Assembly (NCBI GenBank): GCA_034401135.1
Contig: JAWZSP010000009.1
Location: forward strand, 1,426,001 to 1,490,000
Direction: 5' to 3'
DNA: 64,000 nucleotides
Source of the DNA: Volutella citrinella
Taxonomy: Eukaryota > Ascomycota > Sordariomycetes > Hypocreales > Nectriaceae
Part shown: positions 43,434 through 55,393 of the stretch, in pieces
Position numbering within the stretch: position 1 is the first letter of the stretch
How the letters are laid out: every line of letters starts with the position of its first letter
Made by a program: the position numbers and the translations under genes
Notes under the pieces: model-generated
The model's input: only the letters and a program-made list of their open reading frames with translations
Told to the model about the DNA's origin: nothing
Databases searched by the model: none

Positions 43434-44829
43434 ATGGAGTCGCAGCAACCAGATCTGTGGGCGGTCGAGTTCATCACTTTCCCGGCCGCAACCATTTTCA
43501 TTTTCCTGCGGCTCTATAGCCGACGACTGACCAAGCTCAACCTCTGGTGGGATGACTACCTGGCCATCTGCTGCTATGTATGTTGAGCCTGCATCGCCCC
43601 TCCGTGTTATGCACACTGACGGCTTATAGGTCATGGCTTTGATTTGGGTGGCTCTTTTTTTCATCTGTAAGATCACTGATTGGGAGGGCGAGAGCTTGAC
43701 TGACATCAGCAGGGATACAAAAGGGCCTTGGCATGCATCTAGACGACATCAAGGGACTCAGCGCACACGACGCCGTCTACTTCACCAAGCTGCTGCTCTA
43801 CGTTGCCGAAATCATCTACGCTTTCGCCCTCTTCTTCGGAAAGGCATCGATTCTGTGCTTCTACTGGCGCATGTTCCGCGTCAGCAACATCAAGCTGCCG
43901 GTCCAGATCCTGCTGGGCTGCTCGGTCATCTGGATCATCATCCGGGTTCGTCGCAAGCCTCCACAACTCGGAATGGACCAAAGCTGACAAGTTAGACATT
44001 CATGGCCATCTTCCACTGCACGCCAATCCACGCCTTCTGGGACTCGGAGGTGGTCAACGCTCGCTGCGACATTGATGACTCAAAGTTCTTCTTTGGCACG
44101 ATCCTCGTCCACGTCGTTATCGACATTGCTATTCTGGCGCTTCCCGTCATCGAGATCCGCAAACTTCAGCTGCCGCGCATGCAGAAGCTTGGTATTCTGT
44201 TAATGTTTGGATTTGGCATCTTGTGAGTGTGTATTGGCCCTATCATGATTCTCGCTAACCAAAGTAGCATCTGTGCTGCGGCTATTGTCATCATGGTTGA
44301 ATCGACGATTTTCAACCCCAGGTCCACCGACCTGACATGGGACCTGACTGTCATCGTCGTCTGGGCCACAGTCGAGGTCAATCTCGTGACAGTATCAGGT
44401 ACGTTGCCTCTAGACCCAGCAAGCCCAACCAGTCAAGGGCTAAATAGGTGTTCAGCCTGCCTACCAACGATCCGTCCCGCCTTCAAGTTCATCTTCTCGT
44501 GCGGAAGGTCCAGGTCAATGATCCAGTCCAGCTCGAGCGGCTACGGCCACAGCCAGGCTACCAAGAAGTCAGTCCGTCTCTCGACGTTCCGCAACTCGGT
44601 TGAGCTCGACGAAGGGAGCTCCACGTACCAGCTGGCCGACTCGGTCACGGAAGGTGATGGCGCGAGCATGTTTGAGAACCACGCCCTCGACCGCCACCGT
44701 GCCATGCATACTACGGCCGTTCGCGGTTCTGCAACGCCTGGGTCTCCCTTCCAGGCGAATAAAACGCCATTGGGAATCATGGTGAAGAGCGAAACGACTG
44801 TGCGGGTATCGACGGCGAAGCCGCTTTAG
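43434..44829 (+). CDS. Rhodopsin-like (PTH11-type) seven-TM fungal membrane protein
   Basis: Fungal rhodopsin-domain integral membrane protein (PF20684 type), a large family including PTH11-like receptors; ligands are mostly unknown. Exons are 43434-43577, 43630-43666, 43710-43945, 43996-44222, 44268-44398 and 44456-44829 (382 aa). Family features: FLRLYSRRLTKLNLWWDDYL after TM1, FTKLLLYVAEIIYAFALFFG, KASILCFYWRMFRV, HCTPIHAFWD followed by the conserved RCDIDDSKFF, HVVIDIAILALPVIEIRKLQ, MQKLGILLMFGFGIL and the last TM with VNLVTVSACLPTIRPAFKFI. A hydrophilic Ser-rich tail of about 110 residues follows, and no N-terminal CFEM domain is present. Exon 3 has a NAGNAG acceptor (43709 or 43712), both in frame. 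For exon 6 the second of two AGs (44455) is the in-frame one. Confidence 0.88.
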
Positions 44830-45680
44830 GGGGAGCCAGGGAGCTTTTCGGCTGAGGCTCACTTCTAGCATCATATAGGCCTTAATTTTAGCAATGAGAA
44901 TAATCTTACTGGCCTGCTGGGCTCACTTTATCATCATTGAAATGTCATTCTTTGAGATGGACTGGCGTTAACAGATGATTTGCTGGATATCATCATGGAC
45001 TGGGCCTTAGATTTCCTTTTGGAAAAATATGCACTTTTGGAAATCTATATTCGTTGGCCTCCTCGGTGTAATCATATAATTCTTCTTGTGACAAGTCCGT
45101 CTTTGGCTGTATTTGGCCCCTCAGCCCTTCAGGGTGCATACAGGAAACGTCACCGGCTTCGTGTAGGCAGATACAAACTTAACAATACGAGAAACTGTGT
45201 CATCCTGCTGCACAACCTCACCACGACTCTTGCCGAACCTTACCATTCGGGTGCAATCATCATTGGTAAACGTAATAGTGCGACCAAGGGCCAGCACTGT
45301 TCTGTCCTCTGTGAACGCGCGTCAACAGTGCTACTCCCCTCGCATCCTTGAGGCCACTGGCTGGGGTGGTCCGAATAGTGGCATGCCATCTCAGCATCCA
45401 ACCAGCCATGACAAAGAATTCCTCTACTACCAACTATGAATTGCCGATAAGGACGAATCCTCCCTGACACCCCCGGAATGAACAGCTATTCCCGATACGA
45501 GGCTTTAGACGCAGAGTCTTACTGATTGTTTGCTTTTTTGTAAGACATGTCAAGCCAATGATTTCAGCACCATTCATCTCCCGAGACATTTCGAGGGGGC
45601 ACAGGACGGGCGGATTCCAGTTCCTCAAAACCGCGTTTGCGCAATCCGCCCTCTGTCATCATCCCATGCGAGTCCCATCA
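44830..45680. other. Intergenic region
   Basis: 3' region of the rhodopsin-like gene and promoter of the CAS1-like gene. The CAS1 frame is open upstream to 45558 but lacks signal-anchor character there. No gene is seen. Confidence 0.4.
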
Positions 45681-48309
45681 ATGATCAGCACCATGGCGGC
45701 GGCGACTGTGCAGCGGATCGGCCTCGTTGCCTTTGGCTACCTCTTCCTCATCGCCGCCATCTACTCTTCCTTTTTCCCTAGCGACGACCCCTACAACTGC
45801 AGATCCTTGCTCGAGACCGGTCGCTGGATCGACCACCCCAACGCGAAGGGGAGTCGTCTGCCCTTGGCCAAGTGGCAGCCCGATGGCTGCATGCTGCACC
45901 AGTACACGCCAGATGACATCAAGAAGTGCTTCGATGGCCGGCACCTCGCCTTCAGCGGGGACTCGACAAACCGCCAAATCGCATACGCCGTCGCCCGGAT
46001 GGTGAGCAGCCCTTTGGTGTGCGTCGTTTGCCTCGCGCGTCGCTAACATGTCGCAGTTGGCCAGAGAAAAGCTCCTCCCGGTGACCAAAGCCAACCCCTA
46101 CCACCAGTCCATCAACATGTCCGAGTTCAACGTTGAGATTCGACAGCACTGGGACCCTCTTCTCAACGTGACGGGCGAAGAAAGCTTTCTAAAGTTCCGC
46201 GGCGAGCTCGAGGCGATGCACGACGACAATGACAAGTCAACGCCATTTTCCGACAGGAACAGCGCGTCCCTGCTCGTGATGGGCACCGGGGCCTGGTTTT
46301 CTCATAAAAGCTTGGGTGACACAGCAATCCCCCAGTATGCTGCGACACTGTTAAATGCGTCGGAGCTGATCGGTAGTCGGGACGACTGGATGACGCGGCC
46401 GATGGACCCAGTCGAGGGAGTCGGAGACATTGCCATCCTCGCTCCGCCTGCCGGGCCTCACTACACGGGCTCGGAAAAGGAAAAGCTTGTCGCCAAAAAG
46501 TACCAGCAGTCAACGATCAAGAAGATACACGAGTGGCTCAGGGGAAACGCCCAGAAGCTAAACTTCCCCATCCTGTGGACAGTCCCCATGGTGGTGCAGA
46601 ACCAGGATGATGCTTGGGTCGACCCCAAGGGCACCGGCTTCCATGTCATCGACAGCGTGGCCGAGGCCAAGGCCAACATGGCGCTGAACTTGCGGTGCAA
46701 TGCCAAGCTCGACCGCATCAAGGGCTATCCGTACAGACGCACATGCTGCACTGACTACGGACCCAAGCCGGCCGTGCAGGTGGCCCTGGTTGGGCTCGTT
46801 TTTGTATATGTCGTGGCTTGTCTGGTCGGCGAGACGCTGGACCTCGTCCTGCGCCGCGAGACTCGCCGGCCGTGGCTGAACATGGGCACGGGATCCTTCT
46901 TCCTCGCGCTGCTGATGTGCTTTTTCGCCGACCGCACACACATGTTTGCTAAGGGCACCAAGCTATGGTCCACCCAGGACTTTTGCATCCTCGTCAGCAT
47001 CTGTATCGTCATCGCCCTGGCCACTATCCGAAAGTCGCTGCCGGGCAAGGTGATCGACGACCCGCCCGTTCTCTCGCGCGACCAGACAGAAGAGTGGAAG
47101 GGCTGGATGCAGTTCGTCATCCTGATATACCACTGGACCGGGGCCCAGGCCAACTGGGTCTACATCCCTGTGCGGCTGCTTGTGGCTGCGTATCTCTTCC
47201 AGACCGGCTACGGCCATGTCAGTTATTTCCTAACCAAGAAGGACTTTTCCTTCCACCGCTTCGCTTCCGTCATGCTACGACTGAACCTGCTGGCCTGTTC
47301 GCTGGCGTACATCATGAACACGGACTATATGAACTACTACTTCTCCCCGCTTGTTAGCTTCTGGTTCGTGGTCATCTACCTGACCATGGCTGTTGGCCAC
47401 CGGTACAACGACAATACTTGGTGGGTTGTTACCAAGATTGTGCTGTCTGCCGCCCTTGTCGCCGTCGCCGTCCTCCTGACCCCGGCCACATCTTGGATTT
47501 TTACAGTGCTTCGCTGGGTGTTCAAGATTCAGTGGAGCGAGGCCGATTGGCAGTATCGAGTCTCGCTCGACCTGTTCGTCGTTTACATTGGTATGCTTGC
47601 AGGAATGATGCAAGTGAGGCTTCAGACGGACATCAGCATCATCGTTCGCCATGTGCTGATCTTGTGCGGCGTGCTGGTGACCGTTTTGTATTTCCTCATA
47701 TTTCTGCCCATGAAAAAGCAGGACTACAGATCCTGGCATCCCTATGTGTCGGGTATTCCTATCCTGGCCTTTATCGGGCTGCGCAACGCCTCACTCCGCA
47801 TGCGTAACATTTATTCCACGGCCATGGCCTGGCTGGGTCGCTGTTCGCTTGAGACGTACACGCTGCAGTTTCACATCTTACTTGCAGCCGATACCCACGG
47901 CGTGGTTTTGCTAAGAGGATCGTGGTTCTACGGGGATGGCACTCTTTTCAACCGCTGGACTTCGTTGCTCGTCGTCCTTCCAGTGTTTCTCTGGGTCAGC
48001 TCGCACACGGCTGCAGCCACCGGAAACCTCGTCAAGTTGCTTGTGCCCAAACCAACGCCGGCAGACAGCGAGGCTCATCAACTGCAAGGTCTGCCTATAG
48101 TGACAATCCGCAGACCCAGTCGGGAGTCGGAAGAGAAGGACGAAGATACGGAACGGCTACTCCCTGACGAGGTGGAAGAGCAGATGGAGGAACCATCTAT
48201 GGCAGCTAGGACACGCTCGTCTTTTGTCTACCCGAAACTTCCAGTTCTTTTCATCCTTTTAGCATTCTGGTTTTTGAATCTTTTCAGCCCTACTTACAAG
48301 AGGGACTAG
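45681..48309 (+). CDS. CAS1-like polysaccharide O-acetyltransferase
   Basis: Golgi-type multi-spanning O-acetyltransferase; the reference is Cryptococcus Cas1p, needed for O-acetylation of capsular glucuronoxylomannan. Two exons, 45681-46001 and 46057-48309 (857 aa). An N-terminal signal-anchor (IGLVAFGYLFLIAAIYSSFF) is followed by a lumenal PC-esterase/SGNH-like domain with the GDS motif (HLAFSGDSTNRQIAYAVARM, Ser about 95) and probably a DxxH-type motif in DDAWVDPKGTGFHVID. From about residue 350 come at least ten TM segments of the Cas1_AcylT domain (VALVGLVFVYVVACLVGETL; YHWTGAQANWVYIPVRLLVA; MARLGRCSLETYT-like block with WLGRCSLETYTLQFHIL). The C-terminal tail is acidic. In ascomycetes the acceptor polysaccharide is unknown. 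Start alternatives: 45693 or 45558. Confidence 0.9.
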
Positions 48310-48574
48310 TGGTGTGTGAAATCAACTATTTGGCATGCATGGATGTATTGTATCTTCACTGGCAGGGCATAAAGAATCACTTAGTCAACAATGGTTCACA
48401 GCACTAAGGCAGAGCGAGCGAGTAGCGAATAGTGAAATTATTTATCTAAAAACCAGCTAGGCAATGCGGCTACTGGCAATGCAGAACTCTTCCCAATGGA
48501 AAACGATGACGCTAGCGCTGAAACGCTGTCTATAGGAGCTATATTAATGTAATTGTCCGGTGCAGGTAAGGTAA

Positions 48575-49804
48575 TTAGTAGGGCGCACCACCATTGTACA
48601 GCAGACGGTTTGCGCTTCCGGCACCGGGGTCAGCAACGACGTTGTTGCTGGCGAGTGACTGGATGCGCTTGACCATGGTATCGGGGGTCTTGATGCTCTC
48701 CTTGGCCTTGAGGTAGATGACAACACCAGCGACGTGGGGGCAAGCCATGCTGGTGCCGCTCATGGAGAGGATGGCAGTGTTGCTGGCGATGCCAGTGCTG
48801 GTGATGGACACGCCCGGAGCAAAGACATTAACGTCGGAGCCATAGTTGCTGAAAGAGGCGCGCTTGTTGGTCTTGTCGATGGCGCCGACGGTGATGACGT
48901 TCTGGGCAGAGCCGGGAGAGTAGCCGCCAGCGTTGGCGTTGTTATTTCCGGCGGCGGCGACGACAACGATGCCCGTCTTCCAGGCCTTGCTGACGGCGTT
49001 GTTGAAGGCGTTTGACTTGACGCTGCCGAGAGACATGGAGATGACAGACTTGGCGATGCGGCCCTTGCTGGTGATGTCGTTAACAGCCCAGTGGAGGCCG
49101 TCCATGACGACTTCGGTGGTGGTGCTGGTGGTGTGGACGACCTTGACGGCGATAATATTGGCCTTCTTGGCCACGCCGTAGGTTCGGCTAGCAATGGTGC
49201 CGGCGCAGTGGGTGCCGTGGCCGTGGTAATCGCCGTCGGGCGTCTTCTTGACGGCGTTGTATCCGTTCATGGCGCGGCCCTGGAACTCGACGTGCTTGGC
49301 GTTGACGCCTGTGTCAATCACATAGGCATAGGTACCAGTACCGGCCGAGGAATCGTACCGATAGTCGGTAGCGCCCTTTTCGCGGTTGGAGATGGAGCCC
49401 AAGCCCCAGGTCACCTTGGCCTGGACGTTGCGCTTGTCAAAGGTGCCCATGAGGTCAACCTTCTCAACGGGCTCGACTCCGCTGACCTTGTCGTTCTTGG
49501 CGATCTCGCTGATGGTGTCCTCGTCAAACTTGCCAGAGTAGCCCAGGAAGTTCCTGTTCCAGATCTTGTGGACGCCAAGACCCATGGAGTCGCGGCGGGT
49601 GACGTTGACGGCCAGCAGCTCGTCTACCCACTCGAGGTGTTGCTCCAGGTGGTGGACCTCGGCATCTTCCTGGAGGGTGACGATGTACTTGCCATCGATC
49701 TCACCGAGGTTCTCGTCAGAGATGTCTGGGATGTCTGGGCTGGGCACAACGGGTAGAGCCAGCACGACAGGCAGAACAGCTAGGAAGAAGCGGACGGGAT
49801 GCAT
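48575..49804 (-). CDS. Secreted subtilisin-like serine protease, proteinase K type (S8)
   Basis: Extracellular endopeptidase. Single exon, 409 aa. A signal peptide (MHPVRFFLAVLPVVLALP) precedes an I9-type propeptide with GKYIVTLQEDAEVHHLEQHL and VEPVEKVDLMG; maturation is expected near 120-130, before VTWGLGSISN. The catalytic triad is complete: Asp164 in YVIDTGVNAKH, His196 in DYHGHGTHCAGTIAS and Ser352 in MSGTSMACPHVAG, with the oxyanion Asn in AAAGNNNANAGG. Organisation and length match proteinase K, Pr1-type cuticle-degrading and similar fungal subtilases used for nutrition or host penetration. It is convergent with the CAS1-like gene, 265 bp away. Intact. Confidence 0.95.
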   Translation of the reverse strand: MHPVRFFLAVLPVVLALPVVPSPDIPDISDENLGEIDGKYIVTLQEDAEVHHLEQHLEWVDELLAVNVTRRDSMGLGVHKIWNRNFLGYSGKFDEDTISEIAKNDKVSGVEPVEKVDLMGTFDKRNVQAKVTWGLGSISNREKGATDYRYDSSAGTGTYAYVIDTGVNAKHVEFQGRAMNGYNAVKKTPDGDYHGHGTHCAGTIASRTYGVAKKANIIAVKVVHTTSTTTEVVMDGLHWAVNDITSKGRIAKSVISMSLGSVKSNAFNNAVSKAWKTGIVVVAAAGNNNANAGGYSPGSAQNVITVGAIDKTNKRASFSNYGSDVNVFAPGVSITSTGIASNTAILSMSGTSMACPHVAGVVIYLKAKESIKTPDTMVKRIQSLASNNVVADPGAGSANRLLYNGGAPY

Positions 49805-51587
49805 GATGGTGGCGTTTGGGAGTAAAGACTATAGAGCTGCTGGGTTGGTTTGAAAGATGCTAGTACGTGAGGCGTGTCCTTTGGTACAAGAATGGACGAA
49901 TTATACCACAATTCGAGGCAGGATTGGAGGTGAAGAGGCTGATGAGGCTGATGATGGCCTGAACTGACGCTGACGGGAGACAACTTATATGGCTGCATCT
50001 GTCGTGGCTTTGACGCCAGATCTCCGCCAGATCTGACATCAACTTCTTCTTTCCTTCCATCGAGCTTCCATGGCATACAATTCTCAATACCAGTAGCACA
50101 TTGACTTTCGGGCCAACCGCCAAAATCCGAGTGCTTGACTCTGCGTACTGACGAGTTGTCGGTCCGGCAACCTTATTGCGCAGGCTGACCTATCAACGGC
50201 GACGCCGCCCCTGAGGACTGGAATGTGTCAAAACCTCGGTAGCGAATGAGATGTCTCCCTTGGACGCCATCCACATCGACCAGGGGCACTTGAATCATTG
50301 CTGGTTTTGACAACTCCGGGGAACCGGGTAACGTCAGGCGTTTCTTGCGGGCGCACACCACTTAGCGGCCGACTTGGGCCGGTACAACCGCTACTCGGCC
50401 GCGGTTCAATGACACCCGGTAGCTGGCGTTCAGATGCGCCCATCCCGAAGCGGCGTAGCCGAAGTCTGAAGAGCGCTGCCCCAGATCATGTCGGTGAGAG
50501 AGTCTCCTCGGAGGCGTCAAGGGTGGCGATGACAGCGGTAGATGCCGGCACTACAATGCCAGGTGGATTGTGATGCCTGGGCAATGTCTTGATACGCTTT
50601 GCATTGGAATTGAATGGGAAAGGTACGTGGAGTTGCGGGATATGGGCTTGATGGCACTTCACTTCATTGTTTCCAACCATCGGAGCTGGCCATGCATGAT
50701 GCATTCAATGCTACGAGATATAACGATGCGATCAGCCTTACCCTGAAGTCCTGCGACAGATGCACATGAGCGGCTGGTCGTCTCAGCTTCTGAACAATAG
50801 TCTCATTGTCTCATCTCGACGGCATTCGATTCAAACTTGACGTCACCTGGGGATTTGGCGGGACTCGGATGTGACCGACAAGGGGTGCCCATATTCAATT
50901 GTCTGTCATTGTTGAAGCCATCATCAACCAGCACGAAACGGGAAACAGCCCCGTGGCACTGCCATTGTGCGATGGTTTGCACCAACGGGGCCAAATTACC
51001 CAATCTGGTGAATCAGGTTCAACAGCAACCCAGGATTGGAATGTGGGTTGGCCATCCATCGGTGCTGGCGCCGGGTCATGCCGTTTGACACCTTGACGAA
51101 TTTTGCCACCAGGAACGGCGACGTTAGCGTCTGTTAAGGAGTTGGCTCTAAATGAGGGGGGAGTGTCGCCCATTGGAGTCCGAAACACTAACTGAACCAT
51201 AACATGCGGGTGCGGCGTCTGTCACTGAGGCGGATCCGATCTGGGCGGGGTTTGCCGGCCGCGACTAGAACTCTCACAAGCGCTTCTTCTGGAAGAATTC
51301 TTGAAAAGTTAAAATTAATAATCACCAGCATTGACGTCCCAGCAACCCGGTCCCTCGGCAGAGTGAGATGGAGACGGGCTGCTAAGCTTCCTCTAGCCAG
51401 ATTGTCATTCCAACAGCTATGTGTATGAATCGGTGCGACAATGCTGGGCTTCACTTGGGATGGATGGCATGGGTGGTGAATGCAAACATGTCTTAACTAT
51501 ATGACGCTCATAGCTATGCTGAAGAAAGACCATCATTTCTCGTGAACGCTATTTCTTGTTGACCCTGTTCTCGCTGATGCTGTGCGT
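49805..51587. other. Gene-free intergenic region
   Basis: Left part is the subtilisin promoter and leader. Overlapping frames of under 110 codons at 50.2-51.2 kb lack coding bias. No gene is seen. Confidence 0.45.
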
Positions 51588-51732
51588 CATCATCAACGCC
51601 CTGGTGCTCTTCACTGCTCGACGTCGTGTCTCATCATCAGTGCACGCCAGCGGTGTGGTTGACGGTGGTTCTCATCATCAGCACCCGGTGCTTGATGTTG
51701 TGCTTCACCACCAATGCCCGGTGCTTGACCTT
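51588..51732 (+). repeat. Degenerate tandem repeat beyond the sugar-transporter stop codon
   Basis: Four imperfect copies beginning CATCATCA or CACCACCA start at 51588, 51632, 51673 and 51706 (spacings 44, 41 and 33 nt). The unit contains an ACGCC/CACCC core and a GGTGCTTGA-like end, most similar between copies 3 and 4 (CCCGGTGCTTGA). The array abuts the transporter stop codon and probably lies in its 3' untranslated region. Confidence 0.5.
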
Positions 51733-53355
51733 ACGCGCTGTCCCCCGACTTGTCGTGCTCGACGTGGTCAACCTCCTTGGTTTCCTTGCCACTGGGCAGG
51801 CCGACAGCGATGCCCACGGGCTGGCTCTTGGCGAACCGGACCGTCGACCACATGGAGGGGGACTCCTTGAACAGAAGCTCAATCTCCTCAAGGCTGCGGC
51901 CCATGGTCTCGGGGAAGAGGAAGTACACCGACACGGGGATGCACGCGCCGATGGCGGCGAAGACGATGTAGTACTGCCAGCCGATGGTCTCGAGGGCGAC
52001 AGGGGTCACCATGACGACAATGAAGTTCCTGCGAATATTAGTTAGTGCGAATTAAGGCATCGAATCTACTCAGGGGCTTACCAGAGCCAGTGGTTGGCGG
52101 TGGAGATGGACGACATGGCCATTCGGAGGCGGATAGGCGCGACCTCAGTGCAGTACAGGAAGTTGGCGCCAAGGAATCCGATGGGAACCCAGGTGTTGAA
52201 GAGGTAGATGAAGCAGCCGGCAGCAATCATGGCCGGGCGGTTCTCGGCTCCGAACGAGGTGGCGACGGCCAGGGCAGCCATGCAGCAAGACATACCGACA
52301 CCACTGATCATGAAGACGGCGCGACGGCCAAATCGATCAATGGTGAAGAAGGCAATAAAGGATGAGAGGAACTTCCAGGTCAGGGCACCACCGGAGAGGA
52401 CGCGAGCCATCTCGCCGCTCATGCCCAGGTTCCTCTGGAAGAGAATGGTGGCGTACACGCTGACCAGGTTGCTGCCGGACATCTGCTGGTAGAACTGGAG
52501 GAGGATGCAGAGAGCGAAACGGTACAGCAGCTTCTCCTCGCCCATGTGCATCATGTCACGGAGCTTGGCGCCGCCGTTGCTGGTGTCCTCGAGGGAGTGC
52601 TCAATTCCGGAGACCTCAAGCTCGACCTCGATGGCGTCCGTGGGAAGGCCGCGCAGGGCGGAGACAACCTCTCGAGCCTCTTCGGAGCGGCCCTTCATGA
52701 CCAGCCAGCGGGGGCTCTCGGGCAGGAAGTAAATGCTGGACATGAGGACCAGGGAGAAGAGGATGGCAATGGCCAGAGGAGGGCGCCAGGTGACGGGACC
52801 ATGCTCAAACTCGAAGAAGCCAAGGTCGACCCAAGACTCGAGGGTGAAGCCCAGGCACATGAACAGACCGGTCAAGACGACCTGGCGACCGCGGTTCTTG
52901 GCGCCGGACGTCTCACTCAGCCACACGGGGACGATGGAGCTTAGCTGACCGATTCCGAGGCCGATGATGACTCTGCCGACGATGAACTGGGGGAGGCCAA
53001 ACGACGAAGCCTCGAGGGCCTCTCCGATGAGGGTGAAGATACCGGCGGCGAAGATGACATTGCGGCGGCCGAAGCGGTCACCAGTGTAGGAGCACGAGAG
53101 AGAACCGATGAGGGCGCCGATGACAAAGGTGGCGACGACGAAGCCCTGCAGCGTCGACTTGCGGCTCTTCTCAGCGCCCTTTGAGTTGACCGTGTCGATC
53201 TCGGGGAAAGTCTTGACCCAGTCCTTTTCCGTAAGCAGGCCACCAACGCCGGCCTGGTTATATCCGAACAGGACAAAGGCCGGGGCGACGACAAAGGCGA
53301 GCTGGAGGATGCTCAGCGACTTGCCGCTGGCTCCGAGGAAGGTCTTTGAAGACAT
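51731..53355 (-). CDS. MFS sugar transporter (SP family)
   Basis: Proton-coupled or facilitative hexose-type uptake at the plasma membrane. Reading minus, exons are 52082-53355 and 51731-52028 (523 aa); the first ATG (MSSKTFLGASGKSL) is used. Twelve TM segments with sugar-porter signatures: FGYNQAGVGGLL in TM1, GDRFGRRNVIF after TM2, IIGLGIGQLSSIVPVWLSET (TM4-5), PESPRWLVMKGRSEEA after TM6, LQFYQQMSGSNLVSVYATIL in TM7, FTIDRFGRRAVFM, and FPETMGRSLEEIELLF after TM12. The junction TG|G restores NHWLWNFIVVMVTP, as expected for this family. The acidic C-tail ends HVEHDKSGDSA. Substrate (glucose, galactose, polyol or other) cannot be read from sequence. It is transcribed from the PKS side toward the subtilisin. 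Confidence 0.93.
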
Positions 53356-54025
53356 TGTCGGCTTCGCGGGTGGAGGCAAGCAGTCAGTGTCTTGTCAATG
53401 AGTAGTTGAGTGGGTGAGTAGACTCGAGGTGATGGGGTGGTGATGGGAGCAAGACGACAAGGACGGGCTCCAATGTCGGCTTTATACGATGCAGGCTCCT
53501 CTCTCCGCAATGGCCACGGCGCTCCGCAGTTTTCTAGAAGCCATTGCGGAGCCCCGCGGGATGAGGTTAGTTGAGGGCATTTACGGAGAACCCCTGGACG
53601 AAGTGGAACTGGCGAGAGCGGGAAGCAGCACACCCGGGCATTGGGGCTTTGGTGGCAGTCTGTTCGTTCGTCGAGGCATCGAAATCCAAATCCTTTCGGG
53701 TGGATCGGCCGGTCGGAGGTTAAGGTTTCGGTACTTGCGGTGCCCGCTCTGTGTTGCTGGTCCGGCTACGCGGCACGGTGGCTTCTCGGGCTTACAGCCG
53801 CGGTGGGTACTTGGTCTGGTGCTGGGGACTCGTGCCATTTCGGAGGTCACTCTGGCCCCCGATGGACGACGACCCGATATTTTCTCTAGTAAAATCCCTC
53901 AGGGCCTGGGAAGACTGAGAGACGCGTAGTTTGTGGTGGGCTAGGCGGTTTGATCGAGGCTGATCTGCAACGGGGATCACCGTTGGAGTTGAATGAAGTC
54001 TCCCCGATTCTTCGTGCTGTCATGA

Positions 54026-54057
<32 letters not shown>

Positions 54058-55393
54058 TTGACAAACATATGTAACCCAGCAATTGAATTTTTAACCGCCT
54101 TTTGAACAGTCAGTGACATCCCCGGTAATGTGACGGACTGAAACTTCTTATCGACTCCCGACTCCATCTCGTCTCCATCGCAGCATTTGCAAGTCTCCAT
54201 CAAATGTGGTCCGCGCAGAGATAGACCCACCACGCGAAAATGTGCCGCGTGCCGGGTCGCGGCAGGTGGCGAAAGCAGCCCGTCGAGCCATGGAAGCCAT
54301 GGAAGGCTGATGGAACCCGATTCTGTGTCGGGCAAAGAGTACTACTAGTAGTCCTGCTCCTTCGTAGGCTGGCCATGTGCCGTCTTCCCGGGCTGGACTG
54401 CTTGCACGGGCTTGCAAAAGACAGAGTCATAGAATTTGATTCCACGGACGGGATGCATCCAGCGGAAAACCTAGTTTTTCATCGCAGCTCAACGACCCAT
54501 GCCCATGTTGAAGCGAGCAACCCGTCGGCGGCTGCAAAAATGAACTGACCTGATGACCACCCCTTGTCGTGACCGTTGGACTAGGTCGTGAGGCTCAACA
54601 GGTATCTCCAGGGGCGTCCTTGGCATGCGTCATTTGATGGAAATACGCCGGCCTTGTGGGCCCGCGAGTTGAGGCTCAACTTCCTAAAGGGTTTGCAGGA
54701 GAGGGACTGATAGCGGTGCGCAGTGTCAGTGTGACTGTGACAGCGCGTCGTGCGAAGGCGGGGCGTTGGACCTGCAGCCCTGGTCCCTGCAAACCACCCG
54801 CCGCTATCCCCTTTCGGCAATCCCGAGTCGGACTGGGGCTTCTATTCTCGTCGCCGCCCCACACGCCGTCGCCGCCAGCCACTGGCCATCCGTCTGTGAC
54901 AGCCCACGGGCCCTAGTGCGGCTGTTCGGCACCACGACGTTCGATGATGAAGCAGTCGCCAGGTCAGAAGAGCCAGATCCCTCCGCGCTCGACGGATAGA
55001 CTCAGCATCCCCCAGGTGAATTCGACTCCCCCGTGGAGAAGAAGGGCCGAAGTCCAGGACAAGCTTATTGCAGAGTAAGTTATCTCGTGCTGGGGAAGCG
55101 AGACCTGGGGTGCTGAATTTCAAAATTCAAAACAAGGAGGCTGTGGGTCAGCATGTTAATTTATCCTGATAAGCAAGATTAGACAAGTCAGAGTCTTTGG
55201 AAACTAATACTGATGGATTGAACTGGAAAATTATTATGACATTGTGCCGCCCAGATTCACCTGTTTGACAAGCCTTCAGTCTCAACAGTCAACACCCGTA
55301 CCCCCTCAGGGCACTCACATTAACATTACGAAACCAACCCGAGTAATAAGAATAATCCTGAATCCTGACTCATGGGGATTTTTGCAGCCCCCC
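53356..55393. other. Gene-free 2 kb between sugar transporter and PKS
   Basis: Promoter of the sugar transporter at the left and 3' region of the PKS at the right. Includes a 26-nt T homopolymer (54026-54051). Frames on both strands show no coding bias. No tailoring enzyme is encoded here. Confidence 0.5.
54026..54051 (+). repeat. T26 homopolymer
   Basis: Uninterrupted run of 26 T residues followed by TAC and six more T. Length is likely variable and error-prone in sequencing. Confidence 0.9.
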
